A DNA stretch of 64,000 bases from Achromobacter spanius (GCF_003994415.1 NZ_CP034689.1:1488001-1552000), one strand, 5' to 3'; shown: positions 7,930 through 17,635, numbered from the stretch's first letter. Notes: generated from the letters alone by a model not told the origin. Numbers and translations are program-made.

Positions 7930-7935
7930 TACAAT
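7930..7935 (+). promoter_or_regulatory. Candidate -10 element of the nuo operon
   Basis: TACAAT lies 31 bases before the nuoA ATG, in the only sizeable gap between the porin terminator and nuoA. No good -35 hexamer is seen at 16-18 bases upstream (the bases there are GC-rich), so the promoter may depend on an activator. Support is modest. Confidence 0.35.
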
Positions 7936-7966
7936 CCTAAGGTTTGCGCATTTGACGGACGCCTGA

Positions 7967-8326
7967 ATGAACCTGCAACAGTATTTTCCCGTCCTGCTGT
8001 TTATCGTAGTGGCCACCCTGATCGGGTTCGCGCTTCTAACGGCCGGCTCCCTCCTTGGCCCGCGGCGTCCCTACGCTGAGAAGCTGTCGCCCTATGAGTG
8101 CGGCTTCGAAGCGTTCGAAGACGCCCGCATGAAGTTTGACGTGCGCTACTACCTGGTGGCGATTTTGTTCATTCTTTTCGACCTGGAAATCGCGTTCCTG
8201 TTCCCGTGGGCCATCGCCCAAGGCACAGTTGGACTCGTCGGTTTCTGGACGGTCATGGTTTTCCTAGCCGTGTTGACCGTCGGCTTCATCTACGAATGGA
8301 AAAAGGGCGCGCTGGACTGGGAATAA
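7967..8326 (+). CDS. nuoA: NADH-quinone oxidoreductase subunit A
   Basis: 119 residues, three transmembrane helices. The conserved loop KLSPYECGFEAFEDARMKFD sits between helices 1 and 2, and the ending FIYEWKKGALDWE is typical of NuoA. It is a membrane-arm subunit next to the quinone chamber of complex I. First gene of a 14-gene operon in canonical order. A small inverted repeat AAACCC / GGGTTT overlaps the stop region (8325-8340) before nuoB, possibly a processing hairpin. Confidence 0.97.
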   Translation: MNLQQYFPVLLFIVVATLIGFALLTAGSLLGPRRPYAEKLSPYECGFEAFEDARMKFDVRYYLVAILFILFDLEIAFLFPWAIAQGTVGLVGFWTVMVFLAVLTVGFIYEWKKGALDWE

Positions 8327-8368
8327 ACCCCCCGGGGTTTTCTTCACCGCACGCTATCAGAGACGAAT

Positions 8369-8845
8369 ATGGCTATAGACGGCATTCTCAAGCAAGGGTT
8401 CATCACAACCAGCGCCGACAAGTTCCTTAATTGGGCGAAGACCGGCTCCATGTGGCCCATGACCTTCGGTCTGGCCTGTTGCGCGGTTGAGATGATGCAC
8501 GCGGGCGCGGCCCGCTACGACCTGGACCAGTTCGGCATCATCTTCCGACCCAGTCCGCGTCAGTCCGATCTGATGATCGTTGCTGGCACGCTGTGCAACA
8601 AGATGGCGCCGGCGCTGCGCAAGGTCTACGACCAGATGCCCGAGCCGCGTTGGGTCGTGTCCATGGGCTCCTGTGCCAATGGCGGCGGTTACTACCACTA
8701 CTCGTATTCAGTGGTTCGTGGCTGCGACCGCATCGTACCGGTAGACGTCTACGTGCCAGGCTGCCCGCCCACGGCCGAGGCGCTGGTCTACGGCTTGCTG
8801 CAAATGCAGAACAAGATCCGCCTGACCAACACGATTGCGCGCTGA
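8369..8845 (+). CDS. nuoB: NADH-quinone oxidoreductase subunit B
   Basis: 158 residues. The four ligands of the terminal [4Fe-4S] cluster N2 are present: adjacent Cys37 and Cys38 (FGLACCAVEMMH), Cys102 (MGSCANGGGYYHYSYS) and Cys132 (VPGCPPTAEAL). N2 passes electrons to quinone. Full family length, no anomalies. Confidence 0.97.
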   Translation: MAIDGILKQGFITTSADKFLNWAKTGSMWPMTFGLACCAVEMMHAGAARYDLDQFGIIFRPSPRQSDLMIVAGTLCNKMAPALRKVYDQMPEPRWVVSMGSCANGGGYYHYSYSVVRGCDRIVPVDVYVPGCPPTAEALVYGLLQMQNKIRLTNTIAR

Positions 8846-8920
8846 TCCTTCGCCCCGTTGGCGGCAGCCCTTGCCGCCGACCTTGCGAAACCAGCGTATC
8901 GGTTCACCTAAGCGTACAAG

Positions 8921-9547
8921 ATGATGACCAGGCTCGAAACCCTGAAAAACAATTTGCAGACCACCCTCGGCGCCGATATCGCGTTGACCGAGGCGTTGGG
9001 CGAGCTGACGCTCGAAGTGCCCGCGCAGCAGTGGTTCTCGGTCTGCAACAAGCTGCGCACCGAAGCCGGCCTGCGCTTTGAAACCTGTATCGACCTCTGT
9101 GGCGTCGACTACCTGACCTGGGGCAACGGCACGCGCCAACTGCCCGAGGAACCCACCGCCAAGGTGCACCGCGCGCGCTTCGCCGTGGTGATCCACCTGC
9201 TTTCCATCGAACACAACTGGCGCCTGCGTGTCCGCACCTGGGCCGCCGACGATGAATTCCCGATCGTGGCGTCGCTGATGGAATGCTGGCCAGCCGTGGG
9301 CTGGTTCGAGCGCGAGGCGTTCGACCTGTACGGCATCGTCTTCGAAGGCCACCCCGACTTGCGCCGCATCCTGACCGACTACGGCTTCATCGGTCACCCG
9401 TTCCGCAAGGACTTCCCGCTGTCGGGTACCGTCGAAATGCGTTACGACCCCGAACAGCGGCGCGTCATTTACCAGCCGGTCACGATCGATCCGCGCGAGA
9501 TCACCCCGCGCGTGGTCCGCGAAGACTCCTACGGCTTGGGGCGTTAA
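8921..9547 (+). CDS. nuoC: NADH-quinone oxidoreductase subunit C
   Basis: 208 residues, the 30-kDa peripheral-arm subunit. The signature WPAVGWFEREAFDLYGIVFE with GHPDLRRILTDYGFIGHPFR downstream is diagnostic. It packs against NuoD; here the two are separate proteins, unlike the NuoCD fusion of E. coli. Two consecutive ATG codons begin the frame, so the start may be 8921 or 8924. The stop is three bases before the nuoD ATG. Confidence 0.96.
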   Translation: MMTRLETLKNNLQTTLGADIALTEALGELTLEVPAQQWFSVCNKLRTEAGLRFETCIDLCGVDYLTWGNGTRQLPEEPTAKVHRARFAVVIHLLSIEHNWRLRVRTWAADDEFPIVASLMECWPAVGWFEREAFDLYGIVFEGHPDLRRILTDYGFIGHPFRKDFPLSGTVEMRYDPEQRRVIYQPVTIDPREITPRVVREDSYGLGR

Positions 9548-9550
9548 ATC

Positions 9551-10807
9551 ATGGCAGAAATCAAGAACTACACGCTTAACTTCGGTCCTCAGCATCCGGC
9601 CGCGCACGGTGTGTTGCGTCTGGTGCTGGAACTGGACGGCGAAGTCATCCAGCGCGCCGACCCGCACATCGGCCTGCTGCATCGCGCCACTGAAAAGCTG
9701 GCCGAGCACAAGACCTACATCCAGGCGCTGCCCTACATGGACCGCCTGGACTACGTGTCCATGATGTGCAACGAGCACGCCTACGTCATGGCCATCGAAA
9801 AGCTGCTGGGCGTTGAAGCCCCGCTGCGCGCCCAGTACATCCGCGTGATGTTCGACGAGATCACGCGTCTGCTGAACCACCTGATGTCCCTGGGTTCGCA
9901 CGCACTCGACGTGGGCGCCATGGCCGTGTTCCTGTACGCCTTCCGTGAACGCGAAGACCTGATGGACTGCTACGAAGCGGTCTCGGGCGCGCGCATGCAC
10001 GCGGCTTACTATCGTCCGGGTGGCGTCTACCGTGATTTGCCGGACACGATGCCGCAGTACGGCGACACCAGCAAATACCGCGGCGACAAAGAAATGCGCA
10101 TCATGAATGACGCGCGTTCGGGCTCGCTGCTGGACTTCATCGAAGACTTCACCAACCGCTTCCCGGCCTGCGTCGACGAGTACGAAACGCTGTTGACCGA
10201 CAACCGCATCTGGAAGCAGCGTCTGGTGGGCATCGGCGTGGTTGACCCCGACCGCGCCAAGGCGCTGGGCTTCACCGGCCCGATGCTGCGCGGCTCCGGC
10301 GTCGCCTGGGACTTGCGCAAGACGCAGCCCTACGAAGTCTATGACCTGCTTGATTTCGACATCCCCGTGGGTGTCAACGGCGACTGCTACGACCGCTACC
10401 TGGTCCGCATCGCCGAAATGCGTGAAAGTAACCGCATCATCCGCCAGTGCGTGGAATGGTTGCGCAACAACCCGGGTCCGGTCATGATCGAGAATCACAA
10501 GATCGCCCCGCCCAAGCGCACCGCCATGAAGACCAACATGGAAGAGCTGATTCATCACTTCAAGCTCTTCACCGAAGGTTTCCACGTGCCCCCGGGCGAG
10601 GCTTATGCCTCGGTGGAGCACCCCAAGGGCGAGTTCGGCATCTATCTGGTGTCGGACGGCGCCAACAAGCCTTACCGCCTGAAGATTCGGGCCCCCGGCT
10701 TTGTCCACCTGCAATCGCTGGATGAAATGTCGCGCGGTCACATGATCGCCGACGCCGTCACCATCATTGGTACGCAGGACATCGTTTTCGGCGAGATCGA
10801 TCGCTGA
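9551..10807 (+). CDS. nuoD: NADH-quinone oxidoreductase subunit D
   Basis: 418 residues, the 49-kDa subunit related to NiFe-hydrogenase large subunits. It begins NFGPQHPAAHGVLRLVLELD, whose HPAAHG loop lines the quinone site; RPGGVYRDLPD and a C terminus ending DIVFGEIDR are conserved. The hydrogenase metal-ligand cysteines are lost, as expected. Together with NuoB it forms the quinone reduction pocket. Confidence 0.97.
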   Translation: MAEIKNYTLNFGPQHPAAHGVLRLVLELDGEVIQRADPHIGLLHRATEKLAEHKTYIQALPYMDRLDYVSMMCNEHAYVMAIEKLLGVEAPLRAQYIRVMFDEITRLLNHLMSLGSHALDVGAMAVFLYAFREREDLMDCYEAVSGARMHAAYYRPGGVYRDLPDTMPQYGDTSKYRGDKEMRIMNDARSGSLLDFIEDFTNRFPACVDEYETLLTDNRIWKQRLVGIGVVDPDRAKALGFTGPMLRGSGVAWDLRKTQPYEVYDLLDFDIPVGVNGDCYDRYLVRIAEMRESNRIIRQCVEWLRNNPGPVMIENHKIAPPKRTAMKTNMEELIHHFKLFTEGFHVPPGEAYASVEHPKGEFGIYLVSDGANKPYRLKIRAPGFVHLQSLDEMSRGHMIADAVTIIGTQDIVFGEIDR

Positions 10808-10854
10808 TCCGCCCAGACAGTCACGAGCACGCCCGCATAACCCGGATTCAAACT

Positions 10855-11349
10855 ATGCTGCTTTCCGAACAGGCCTACCAGAAAATCGACCGAGAACTCG
10901 CGAAGTTCCCGGCCGACCAGCGGCAGTCCGCCATCATGGCCTCGCTTGCCATCGCGCAAGAAGAGAAGGGCTGGTTGGCTACCGAAACCATTGAAGATGT
11001 GGCCAATTACATTGGCGTCCCGCCCATTGCGGTGCAGGAAGTCGCCACGTTCTACAACATGTTCGACGTCAAGCCCGTCGGCAAGAACAAGATCGCCGTC
11101 TGCACGAACCTGCCCTGTGCCTTGCGCGATGGCGACCGTGCTGGCGAATACCTCAAGCGCAAGCTGGGTGTCGACTACCGCCAAACCACCGCCGACGGCC
11201 AGTTCACGCTGGTTGAAGGCGAATGCATGGGCGCTTGCGGCGATTCCCCCGTGCTGATCGTGAACAACAAGCATATGTGCGTGCGCATGACCGACGAGAA
11301 GCTGGACGCGCTGGTCGCGGCCCTCAAGGTGCAAGGAGAGTCGGCATGA
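10855..11349 (+). CDS. nuoE: NADH-quinone oxidoreductase subunit E
   Basis: 164 residues, the 24-kDa thioredoxin-like subunit holding [2Fe-2S] cluster N1a. Ligands Cys83 and Cys88 (VCTNLPCAL) and Cys124 and Cys128 (GECMGACGDSP) are all present. The stop overlaps the nuoF ATG by four bases. Confidence 0.97.
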   Translation: MLLSEQAYQKIDRELAKFPADQRQSAIMASLAIAQEEKGWLATETIEDVANYIGVPPIAVQEVATFYNMFDVKPVGKNKIAVCTNLPCALRDGDRAGEYLKRKLGVDYRQTTADGQFTLVEGECMGACGDSPVLIVNNKHMCVRMTDEKLDALVAALKVQGESA

Positions 11350-12713
11350 ACGCGCCCGACCTGTACAAGCAGTTCGCGCAGGGGCTGGACCCCAACCCGC
11401 TGAACGACGTGTCCAATTCGATGTGCTTGCACGGCCGCCACATCAAGCCGCAGATCATGGCTGATGTCGACGGCGCCAACTGGCGCCTCGAAGACTACGT
11501 CAAGCGCGGTGGCTACGAAGCCCTGAAGAAGATCCTGACCACCGGCATGAAGCCGGAAGACGTGATTGCCGAAGTCAAGGCGTCGGGTCTGCGCGGCCGT
11601 GGCGGCGCGGGCTTCCCGACCGGCCTGAAGTGGAGCTTCATGCCGCGCGCGTTCCCGGGCCAGAAGTACCTCGTCTGCAACTCGGACGAAGGCGAGCCGG
11701 GCACGTTCAAGGACCGCGACATCCTGCGCTTCAATCCGCACATCGTGATTGAAGGCATGGCGATCGCGGCCTACGCCATGGGCATCAGCGTCGGCTACAA
11801 CTATATCCACGGCGAAATCTTCGAAGTGTATGAACGCTTCGAAGAGGCGCTGGAAGAGGCGCGCGCCGCCGGCTTCCTGGGCGACAAGATCCTGGGCTCG
11901 GACTACAGCTTCCAGCTGCATGCGTTCCACGGCTACGGCGCCTACATCTGCGGCGAAGAAACCGCGCTGCTGGAATCGCTGGAAGGCAAGAAGGGCCAAC
12001 CGCGCTTCAAGCCGCCGTTTCCGGCCAGTTTCGGCCTGTACGGCAAGCCCACCACGATCAACAACACCGAAACGTTCGCGGCCGTGCCGTGGATCATCCG
12101 CAACAGCGGCCAGGCTTACCTGGAAGTTGGCAAGCCGAACAACGGCGGCACCAAGCTGTTCTCGATCACCGGCGACGTCGAACGCCCCGGCAACTACGAG
12201 ATTCCGCTGGGCACCCCGTTCTCGACGCTGCTGGAATTGGCGGGCGGCATGCGCGGCGGCAAGAAACTGAAGGCGGTGATCCCTGGCGGATCCAGCGCCC
12301 CGGTGCTGCCGGCCGACATCATCATGGAATGCACGATGGACTATGACTCCATCGCCAAGGCCGGCTCGATGCTCGGTTCTGGCGCGGTGATCGTCATGGA
12401 CGAAACGCGCTGCATGGTGAAGTCGCTCTTGCGCCTGTCGTACTTCTATTTCGAGGAAAGCTGCGGCCAGTGCACGCCGTGCCGCGAAGGCACCGGCTGG
12501 CTCTACCGCATGGTGCATCGCATCGAAAACGGTCACGGCCGTCCGGAAGATCTGGACTTGCTGGACAACGTGGCAGGCAACATCATGGGCCGCACCATCT
12601 GCGCCCTGGGTGACGCCGCCGCCATGCCCGTCCGTGGCTTCCTCAAGCATTTTCGCGACGAATTCGCGCACCACATCGAGCATAAGTCTTGTGTGGTCCC
12701 GCAATATCTGTAG
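11346..12713 (+). CDS. nuoF: NADH-quinone oxidoreductase subunit F (NADH-binding flavoprotein)
   Basis: 455 residues from the ATG at 11346, which overlaps nuoE by ATGA; an upstream in-frame extension over nuoE is not used. GRGGAGFPTG at 84-93 belongs to the FMN/NADH pocket, and a C-terminal ESCGQCTPCREG gives Cys373, Cys376 and Cys379, with Cys419 as fourth ligand of [4Fe-4S] cluster N3. It oxidises NADH and passes electrons to FMN and then the cluster chain. Confidence 0.97.
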   Translation: MNAPDLYKQFAQGLDPNPLNDVSNSMCLHGRHIKPQIMADVDGANWRLEDYVKRGGYEALKKILTTGMKPEDVIAEVKASGLRGRGGAGFPTGLKWSFMPRAFPGQKYLVCNSDEGEPGTFKDRDILRFNPHIVIEGMAIAAYAMGISVGYNYIHGEIFEVYERFEEALEEARAAGFLGDKILGSDYSFQLHAFHGYGAYICGEETALLESLEGKKGQPRFKPPFPASFGLYGKPTTINNTETFAAVPWIIRNSGQAYLEVGKPNNGGTKLFSITGDVERPGNYEIPLGTPFSTLLELAGGMRGGKKLKAVIPGGSSAPVLPADIIMECTMDYDSIAKAGSMLGSGAVIVMDETRCMVKSLLRLSYFYFEESCGQCTPCREGTGWLYRMVHRIENGHGRPEDLDLLDNVAGNIMGRTICALGDAAAMPVRGFLKHFRDEFAHHIEHKSCVVPQYL

Positions 12714-12728
12714 GTCTCAGGAACAGCA

Positions 12729-15056
12729 ATGGTTGAACTAACCGTCGACGGCAATCAGGTCGAAGTGCCCGAAGGCAGCATGGTCATGCATGCCGCTCAG
12801 AAAGTCGGGCTTTACGTGCCGCATTTCTGCTACCACAAGAAACTGTCCATCGCGGCCAACTGCCGGATGTGCCTGGTTGAAGTGGAAAAAGCGCCCAAGG
12901 CGCTGCCCGCCTGCGCCACGCCCGTGACCAACGGCATGGTCGTCCACACCTGCTCTGAAAAGGCTCGCGCCGCTCAGAAGTCGGTGATGGAATTCTTGCT
13001 CATCAATCACCCCCTCGACTGCCCGATCTGCGATCAGGGCGGCGAATGCCAGTTGCAGGATCTGGCCGTGGGTTACGGTGGCTCTTCCTCGCGTTACCAA
13101 GAGGAAAAGCGCGTCGTCTTCCACAAGGACCTGGGTCCGCTGGTTTCCGCCGAGGAAATGAGCCGCTGCATCCACTGCACCCGCTGCGTGCGCTTCGGCC
13201 AGGAAATCGCCGGGGTCATGGAACTGGGCATGTTGGGCCGTGGCGAACACTCCGAGATCACGACGTTTGTCGGCCGCTCGATCGAGTCCGAACTGTCGGG
13301 CAACATGATCGACATCTGTCCGGTGGGCGCGCTGACCTCCAAGCCCTTCCGCTACAGCGCCCGCACCTGGGAACTGGCTCGCCGCCGTTCGGTCAGCCCG
13401 CACGACAGCCTGGGCGCCAACCTGGTGGTTCAGGTCAAGGGCGACCGCGTCATGCGCGTGGTCCCGTTCGAAGACGAAGCCGTCAACGAATGCTGGATCA
13501 GCGACCGCGATCGCTTCTCGTACGAAGGCCTGAACAGCGACGACCGCCTGACTGCCCCGATGATCAAGGGCACCGACGGCAAGTGGCAGGAAGCCTCTTG
13601 GGCTGACGCGCTGCAAGCCGTGGCCCAAGGCCTGTCGCGCGTTCGCGACAGCTTCGGCGCCGGCCAGATCGGCGCGTTGGCGTCGGAATACGCCACCACC
13701 GAAGAATATGCCTTGCTGGGCCGCCTGGTCCGCGCGCTGGGTTCCGAGAACATCGACTTCCGCCTGCGCCAGACCGACCCGGCCTTCGACGCCGCGTTGA
13801 CCGGTGCTCCGTGGCTGGGCATGCCCATCGCTGAACTCGACAACCTGGACCGCGTGCTGGTCGTCGGCTCGTTCCTGCGCAAGGATCACCCGTTGATGGC
13901 GCAACGCCTGCGTCAAGCCGCCAAGCGCGGCACGCAGATCCTGATGGTCGACAGCGCCGCTGACGATCCTCTGATGCCCATCGCCGCCCGCATCACCGTG
14001 GCTCCGTCCGAGCTGCCGCGCGCGCTGGCCGAAGTGGCCGTCGCCCTGGCGCAAGCCAAGGAACAGGCCGTGCCGGCCGAATTCGCCTCGGTCACCCCGG
14101 GCGAAAACGCCAAGATCATCGCCGCCAGCCTGGCTTCCGGCGCCAACACCGCCGTGCTGCTGGGCAACTTGGCCGTGGCCAGCGCCCAAGCCTCGACGCT
14201 GGCCGCCAACGGCCGCGCCGTGGCGAACCTGGCCGGTGGCAAGTTCGGCTTCCTGACTTCCGGCGGCAACACCGTCGGCGGTTACCTGGCCGGCGCCGTG
14301 CCGGGCAAGGGTGGCAAGAACGCCGCCGCCATGCTGGCCGAGCCGCTCAAGGCCTACATCGTGCTGCACGCCGAGCCGCTGCTGGATGCCGACAACGGCC
14401 AGCAAGCCATCGCCGCGCTGCGTGGCGCGCAGTTCGCCGTGGCTCTGACGCCTTACCGTTCGGCCGCGGCCGAATGGGCCGACGTCATGCTGCCGGTGTC
14501 GCCGTTCACCGAAACCTCGGGCACCTTCGTCAACGCGCAAGGCCTGGCCCAGAGCTTCAAGGGCACGGTTACGCCGTTGGGCCAGACGCGTCCGGGCTGG
14601 AAGGTCCTGCGCGTGCTGGGCAACGTGCTGCATCTGGCCGGCTTTGACGATGAAACGTCGGAATCGGTGCGCGACGCCGCGCTGGCCGGTGGCATCGAAG
14701 GCCGCCTGTCCAACGACGTCAAGGCGCCGCTGGGCCTGGGTCAGGCACTGACCGGCCTGGAACGCGTGGCCGATGTGCCGATCTACCGCACCGACGCCAT
14801 GGTTCGCCGTTCGGAGCCGCTGCAAGCGTCCCCGGCCTCCAAGAAGCCGGCCGCCGCCATGAACGGCCGCACGCTTACCAGCCTGGGCCTGACGGCCGGG
14901 GTCAAGGTGCGCGTGGCGGGTCCGCAAGGCGCCGTCGAACTTGAAACCGTGCAGGATGATGCCGTGGCCGACCGCGCCGTGCGCATTTCCGCAGCCTTTG
15001 AAAACACCGCAGCCCTGGGTGGCGCATTCGGTCAACTCAGCGTGGAGCGTGCCTGA
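12729..15056 (+). CDS. nuoG: NADH-quinone oxidoreductase subunit G (75-kDa iron-sulfur subunit)
   Basis: 775 residues. The N-terminal ferredoxin domain has [2Fe-2S] ligands Cys34, Cys45, Cys48 and Cys62. Next come the His/Cys cluster motif CPICDQGGECQLQD and CIHCTRCVRFGQE with CPVGALTSK, giving N4 and N5. A molybdopterin-oxidoreductase-like domain follows from about residue 220; no molybdenum cofactor is expected. The extra N7 cluster motif seen in some NuoG is not obvious. The stop TGA shares its last base with the nuoH ATG. Confidence 0.97.
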   Translation: MVELTVDGNQVEVPEGSMVMHAAQKVGLYVPHFCYHKKLSIAANCRMCLVEVEKAPKALPACATPVTNGMVVHTCSEKARAAQKSVMEFLLINHPLDCPICDQGGECQLQDLAVGYGGSSSRYQEEKRVVFHKDLGPLVSAEEMSRCIHCTRCVRFGQEIAGVMELGMLGRGEHSEITTFVGRSIESELSGNMIDICPVGALTSKPFRYSARTWELARRRSVSPHDSLGANLVVQVKGDRVMRVVPFEDEAVNECWISDRDRFSYEGLNSDDRLTAPMIKGTDGKWQEASWADALQAVAQGLSRVRDSFGAGQIGALASEYATTEEYALLGRLVRALGSENIDFRLRQTDPAFDAALTGAPWLGMPIAELDNLDRVLVVGSFLRKDHPLMAQRLRQAAKRGTQILMVDSAADDPLMPIAARITVAPSELPRALAEVAVALAQAKEQAVPAEFASVTPGENAKIIAASLASGANTAVLLGNLAVASAQASTLAANGRAVANLAGGKFGFLTSGGNTVGGYLAGAVPGKGGKNAAAMLAEPLKAYIVLHAEPLLDADNGQQAIAALRGAQFAVALTPYRSAAAEWADVMLPVSPFTETSGTFVNAQGLAQSFKGTVTPLGQTRPGWKVLRVLGNVLHLAGFDDETSESVRDAALAGGIEGRLSNDVKAPLGLGQALTGLERVADVPIYRTDAMVRRSEPLQASPASKKPAAAMNGRTLTSLGLTAGVKVRVAGPQGAVELETVQDDAVADRAVRISAAFENTAALGGAFGQLSVERA

Positions 15057-16129
15057 TGGAATGGCTTAATGTTCTTGAGAGCCACGGGCAGGAGTTGCTG
15101 GGCCCGACGGTCTGGATGGTCCTCTGGACCCTCATCAAGATTGTGATCATCGCCGTGCCGATCATTCTGTGCGTTGCGTACCTGACGTACTGGGAACGCA
15201 AGATGATCGGCGCCATGCACGTGCGCATGGGTCCGAACCGCGTGGGTTTCAAGGGGCTGTTGCAGCCGTTTGCCGACGTGTTCAAGCTGCTGACCAAGGA
15301 AGTCGTGGTCCCCAGCCAGGCCAACAAGGTGCTGTTCATCGTGGCCCCCGTGGTCACGCTGATGCCTGCGCTGGCCGCCTGGGCGGTGGTGCCCTTCGGT
15401 CCCGACATCGTGCTGGCCAACGTCAACGCCGGCCTGCTGTACATCATGGCCATCACGTCCATCGGCGTGTATGGCGTGATCGTGGCGGGTTGGGCGTCGA
15501 ACTCCAAGTACGCGTTCCTGGGCGCGCTGCGCGCTTCGGCACAGATGCTGTCCTACGAACTGGCCATCGGCTTCGTGCTCGTCACGGTGCTGCTGGTCTC
15601 GGGCAGCTTGAACATGTCCGAAATCGTCAATGTCCAGAACCGCGGCTGGTTTGCGGAGAAGGGCCTGACGTTCATGTCCTGGAACTGGCTGCCGCTGTTG
15701 CCGCTGTTCGTGATCTACGTGATTTCGGCCGTGGCCGAAACCAACCGTCACCCGTTCGACGTGGTCGAAGGCGAATCGGAAATCGTGGCCGGCCACATGG
15801 TCGAGTACTCGGGTATGGCCTTCGCCCTGTTCTTCCTGGGTGAATACGCCAACATGATCCTGCTGTCCTGCATGGCGTCGATCATGTTCCTGGGCGGCTG
15901 GGCGTCCCCGATCGACATCGCGCCGTTGACCTGGATTCCGGGTTGGATCTGGCTGGGTCTGAAGACGTTCTTCGTGGTCTCGTTGTTTGTGTGGTTCCGC
16001 GCATCGTTCCCGCGCTACCGCTATGACCAGATCATGCGTTTGGGTTGGAAAATCTTCATCCCGCTGACCGGCGTTTGGCTGGTCGTGGTGGCGATCTGGA
16101 TGCAGACGCCCTGGAACATTTGGCGCTAA
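15056..16129 (+). CDS. nuoH: NADH-quinone oxidoreductase subunit H
   Basis: 357 residues with about eight transmembrane helices. The quinone-chamber loop YWERKMIGAMHVRMGPNRVG and AETNRHPFDVVEGESEIVAG carry the conserved acidic and basic residues. NuoH joins the peripheral arm to the proton-pumping arm. The ATG overlaps the nuoG stop by one base, so translation is coupled. Confidence 0.97.
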   Translation: MEWLNVLESHGQELLGPTVWMVLWTLIKIVIIAVPIILCVAYLTYWERKMIGAMHVRMGPNRVGFKGLLQPFADVFKLLTKEVVVPSQANKVLFIVAPVVTLMPALAAWAVVPFGPDIVLANVNAGLLYIMAITSIGVYGVIVAGWASNSKYAFLGALRASAQMLSYELAIGFVLVTVLLVSGSLNMSEIVNVQNRGWFAEKGLTFMSWNWLPLLPLFVIYVISAVAETNRHPFDVVEGESEIVAGHMVEYSGMAFALFFLGEYANMILLSCMASIMFLGGWASPIDIAPLTWIPGWIWLGLKTFFVVSLFVWFRASFPRYRYDQIMRLGWKIFIPLTGVWLVVVAIWMQTPWNIWR

Positions 16130-16150
16130 GCCGCCAGGCAGAGGCAGGAT

Positions 16151-16639
16151 ATGGAAGCGATCAAAGATTTCTTCGGCAGCCTGATGCTGACCGAGTTGCT
16201 CAAGGGCATGCGCCTGACGGGCAAGTACTTTTTCAAGCGCAAGGTCACCTTGCGTTATCCGCAGGAAAAGACGCCCACGTCGGCGCGATTCCGCGGCCTG
16301 CACGCGTTGCGCCGCTACCCCAACGGGGAAGAGCGTTGCATTGCGTGCAAGCTGTGCGAAGCCGTGTGCCCGGCCTTGGCGATCACCATCGAATCGGACC
16401 AGCGCGAGGACGGCACCCGCCGCACCACGCGTTACGACATCGATCTGACCAAGTGCATTTTCTGCGGCTTCTGTGAGGAAAGCTGCCCCGTGGACTCGAT
16501 CGTGGAAACCCATATCCACGAATACCACGGTGAAAAGCGCGGCGACCTGTATTTCACCAAAGACATGCTGCTCGCCGTGGGCGACCGCTACGAAGCCGAC
16601 ATCGCCCGCCGCCGGGCCGACGACGCTCCTTACCGTTGA
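16151..16639 (+). CDS. nuoI: NADH-quinone oxidoreductase subunit I
   Basis: 162 residues, a TYKY-type ferredoxin subunit. Two 4Fe-4S motifs are complete: CIACKLCEAVCPALAI (Cys63, 66, 69, 73) and CIFCGFCEESCPVDSI (Cys102, 105, 108, 112), for clusters N6a and N6b. An amphipathic N terminus (FFGSLMLTELLKGMRLTGKY) anchors it on the membrane. Confidence 0.97.
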   Translation: MEAIKDFFGSLMLTELLKGMRLTGKYFFKRKVTLRYPQEKTPTSARFRGLHALRRYPNGEERCIACKLCEAVCPALAITIESDQREDGTRRTTRYDIDLTKCIFCGFCEESCPVDSIVETHIHEYHGEKRGDLYFTKDMLLAVGDRYEADIARRRADDAPYR

Positions 16640-16656
16640 AGCCCAGGGTCTGATCC

Positions 16657-17313
16657 ATGACTTTTACCACTGTCCTTTTCTACATACTGGCCGCCGTGCT
16701 GGTGATCGCGGCGTTCCGCGTGATCACCGCGCGCAGTCCGGTCACCGCGGTCTTGCACCTGATCCTGGCATTCTCCAACGCAGCCATGCTGTGGATGCTG
16801 CTGGGCGCTGAATTCCTGGCCTTGCTGCTGGTGCTGGTGTACGTGGGCGCCGTGATGGTGCTCTTCCTTTTCGTCGTGATGATGCTGGACATCCGCATGG
16901 ACGCCATGCGCCAGGGTCTGAAGACCTACCTGCCGCTGGGCCTGGTGATCGGTCTGGTTCTGGTGCTGGAAATGTCGTTCGTGCTGGGTTCCACCTGGTA
17001 TGGCGCGGGCCCGCAAGCCCCGGTCGCCGGCGACTACAACAACGCCCGCGCGCTCGGCGAAGCCATGTACACGCAGTACATCTACGCCGTCGAAGTTGGC
17101 GCCGCGCTGCTGCTGGTGGGCATGGTCGCCGCGATTGCGCTGACGCTGCGCCGCCGCCGCGACGTGAAGTACAACGACCCGGTAGCCGCCGTGCGCGTCC
17201 GTTCGAAGGACCGCTTCCGCATGGTCAACATGCCCGCCCAGAGCGAGCGTGCCCAAGCCAAGCGTGATGCCTCGTCCGGCGCCGCCGCCGCGCCCCAAGG
17301 AGAAAAACAATGA
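16657..17313 (+). CDS. nuoJ: NADH-quinone oxidoreductase subunit J
   Basis: 218 residues, five transmembrane helices. The conserved third helix YVGAVMVLFLFVVMMLDI contains the pi-bulge region that gates coupling. The C terminus is a soluble tail rich in Arg, Ala and Gln (from about residue 165) that is longer than in E. coli (184 residues). The stop overlaps the nuoK ATG by four bases. Confidence 0.96.
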   Translation: MTFTTVLFYILAAVLVIAAFRVITARSPVTAVLHLILAFSNAAMLWMLLGAEFLALLLVLVYVGAVMVLFLFVVMMLDIRMDAMRQGLKTYLPLGLVIGLVLVLEMSFVLGSTWYGAGPQAPVAGDYNNARALGEAMYTQYIYAVEVGAALLLVGMVAAIALTLRRRRDVKYNDPVAAVRVRSKDRFRMVNMPAQSERAQAKRDASSGAAAAPQGEKQ

Positions 17314-17618
17314 CGCTGACGCTGGCCCACTATCTGATCCTTGGGGCGATCCTGTTCGCCATCGGGATCTTCGGCATCTTCCTGAACCGCCGCAACCTGA
17401 TCATTCTCTTGATGTCCATCGAGCTCGTGCTCCTGGCCGTCAACATGAACTTCGTGGCGTTCTCCAGCTGGTTCGGCGACACCGCCGGCCAGGTGTTCGT
17501 GTTCTTCATCCTGACCGTGGCCGCCGCTGAAGCGGCGATCGGCCTGGCCATCTTGGTGCTGCTGTTCCGCAACCTGAACACGATCAACGTTGACGAACTC
17601 GATCGCCTGAAGGGCTGA
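17310..17618 (+). CDS. nuoK: NADH-quinone oxidoreductase subunit K
   Basis: 102 residues, three transmembrane helices. Two conserved glutamates in the membrane, in LLMSIELVLLAVNMNFV and ILTVAAAEAAIGLAILVLL, are part of the proton path. Length matches the family exactly. Translationally coupled to nuoJ by an ATGA overlap. Confidence 0.97.
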   Translation: MTLTLAHYLILGAILFAIGIFGIFLNRRNLIILLMSIELVLLAVNMNFVAFSSWFGDTAGQVFVFFILTVAAAEAAIGLAILVLLFRNLNTINVDELDRLKG

Positions 17619-17635
17619 CGGGGTATTGGAAGAAA

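Noticed and set aside
8708..10741. Very long open frame on the minus strand opposite nuoC-nuoD
   Set aside because: High-GC codon bias of the true genes keeps the antisense frame open. The translated sequence is rich in His, Arg, Gln and Val without any recognisable fold.
12738..15035. Long antisense frame opposite nuoG (about 765 codons)
   Set aside because: Same artefact: low-complexity HGRQ-rich product; nuoG on the plus strand has all iron-sulfur motifs.
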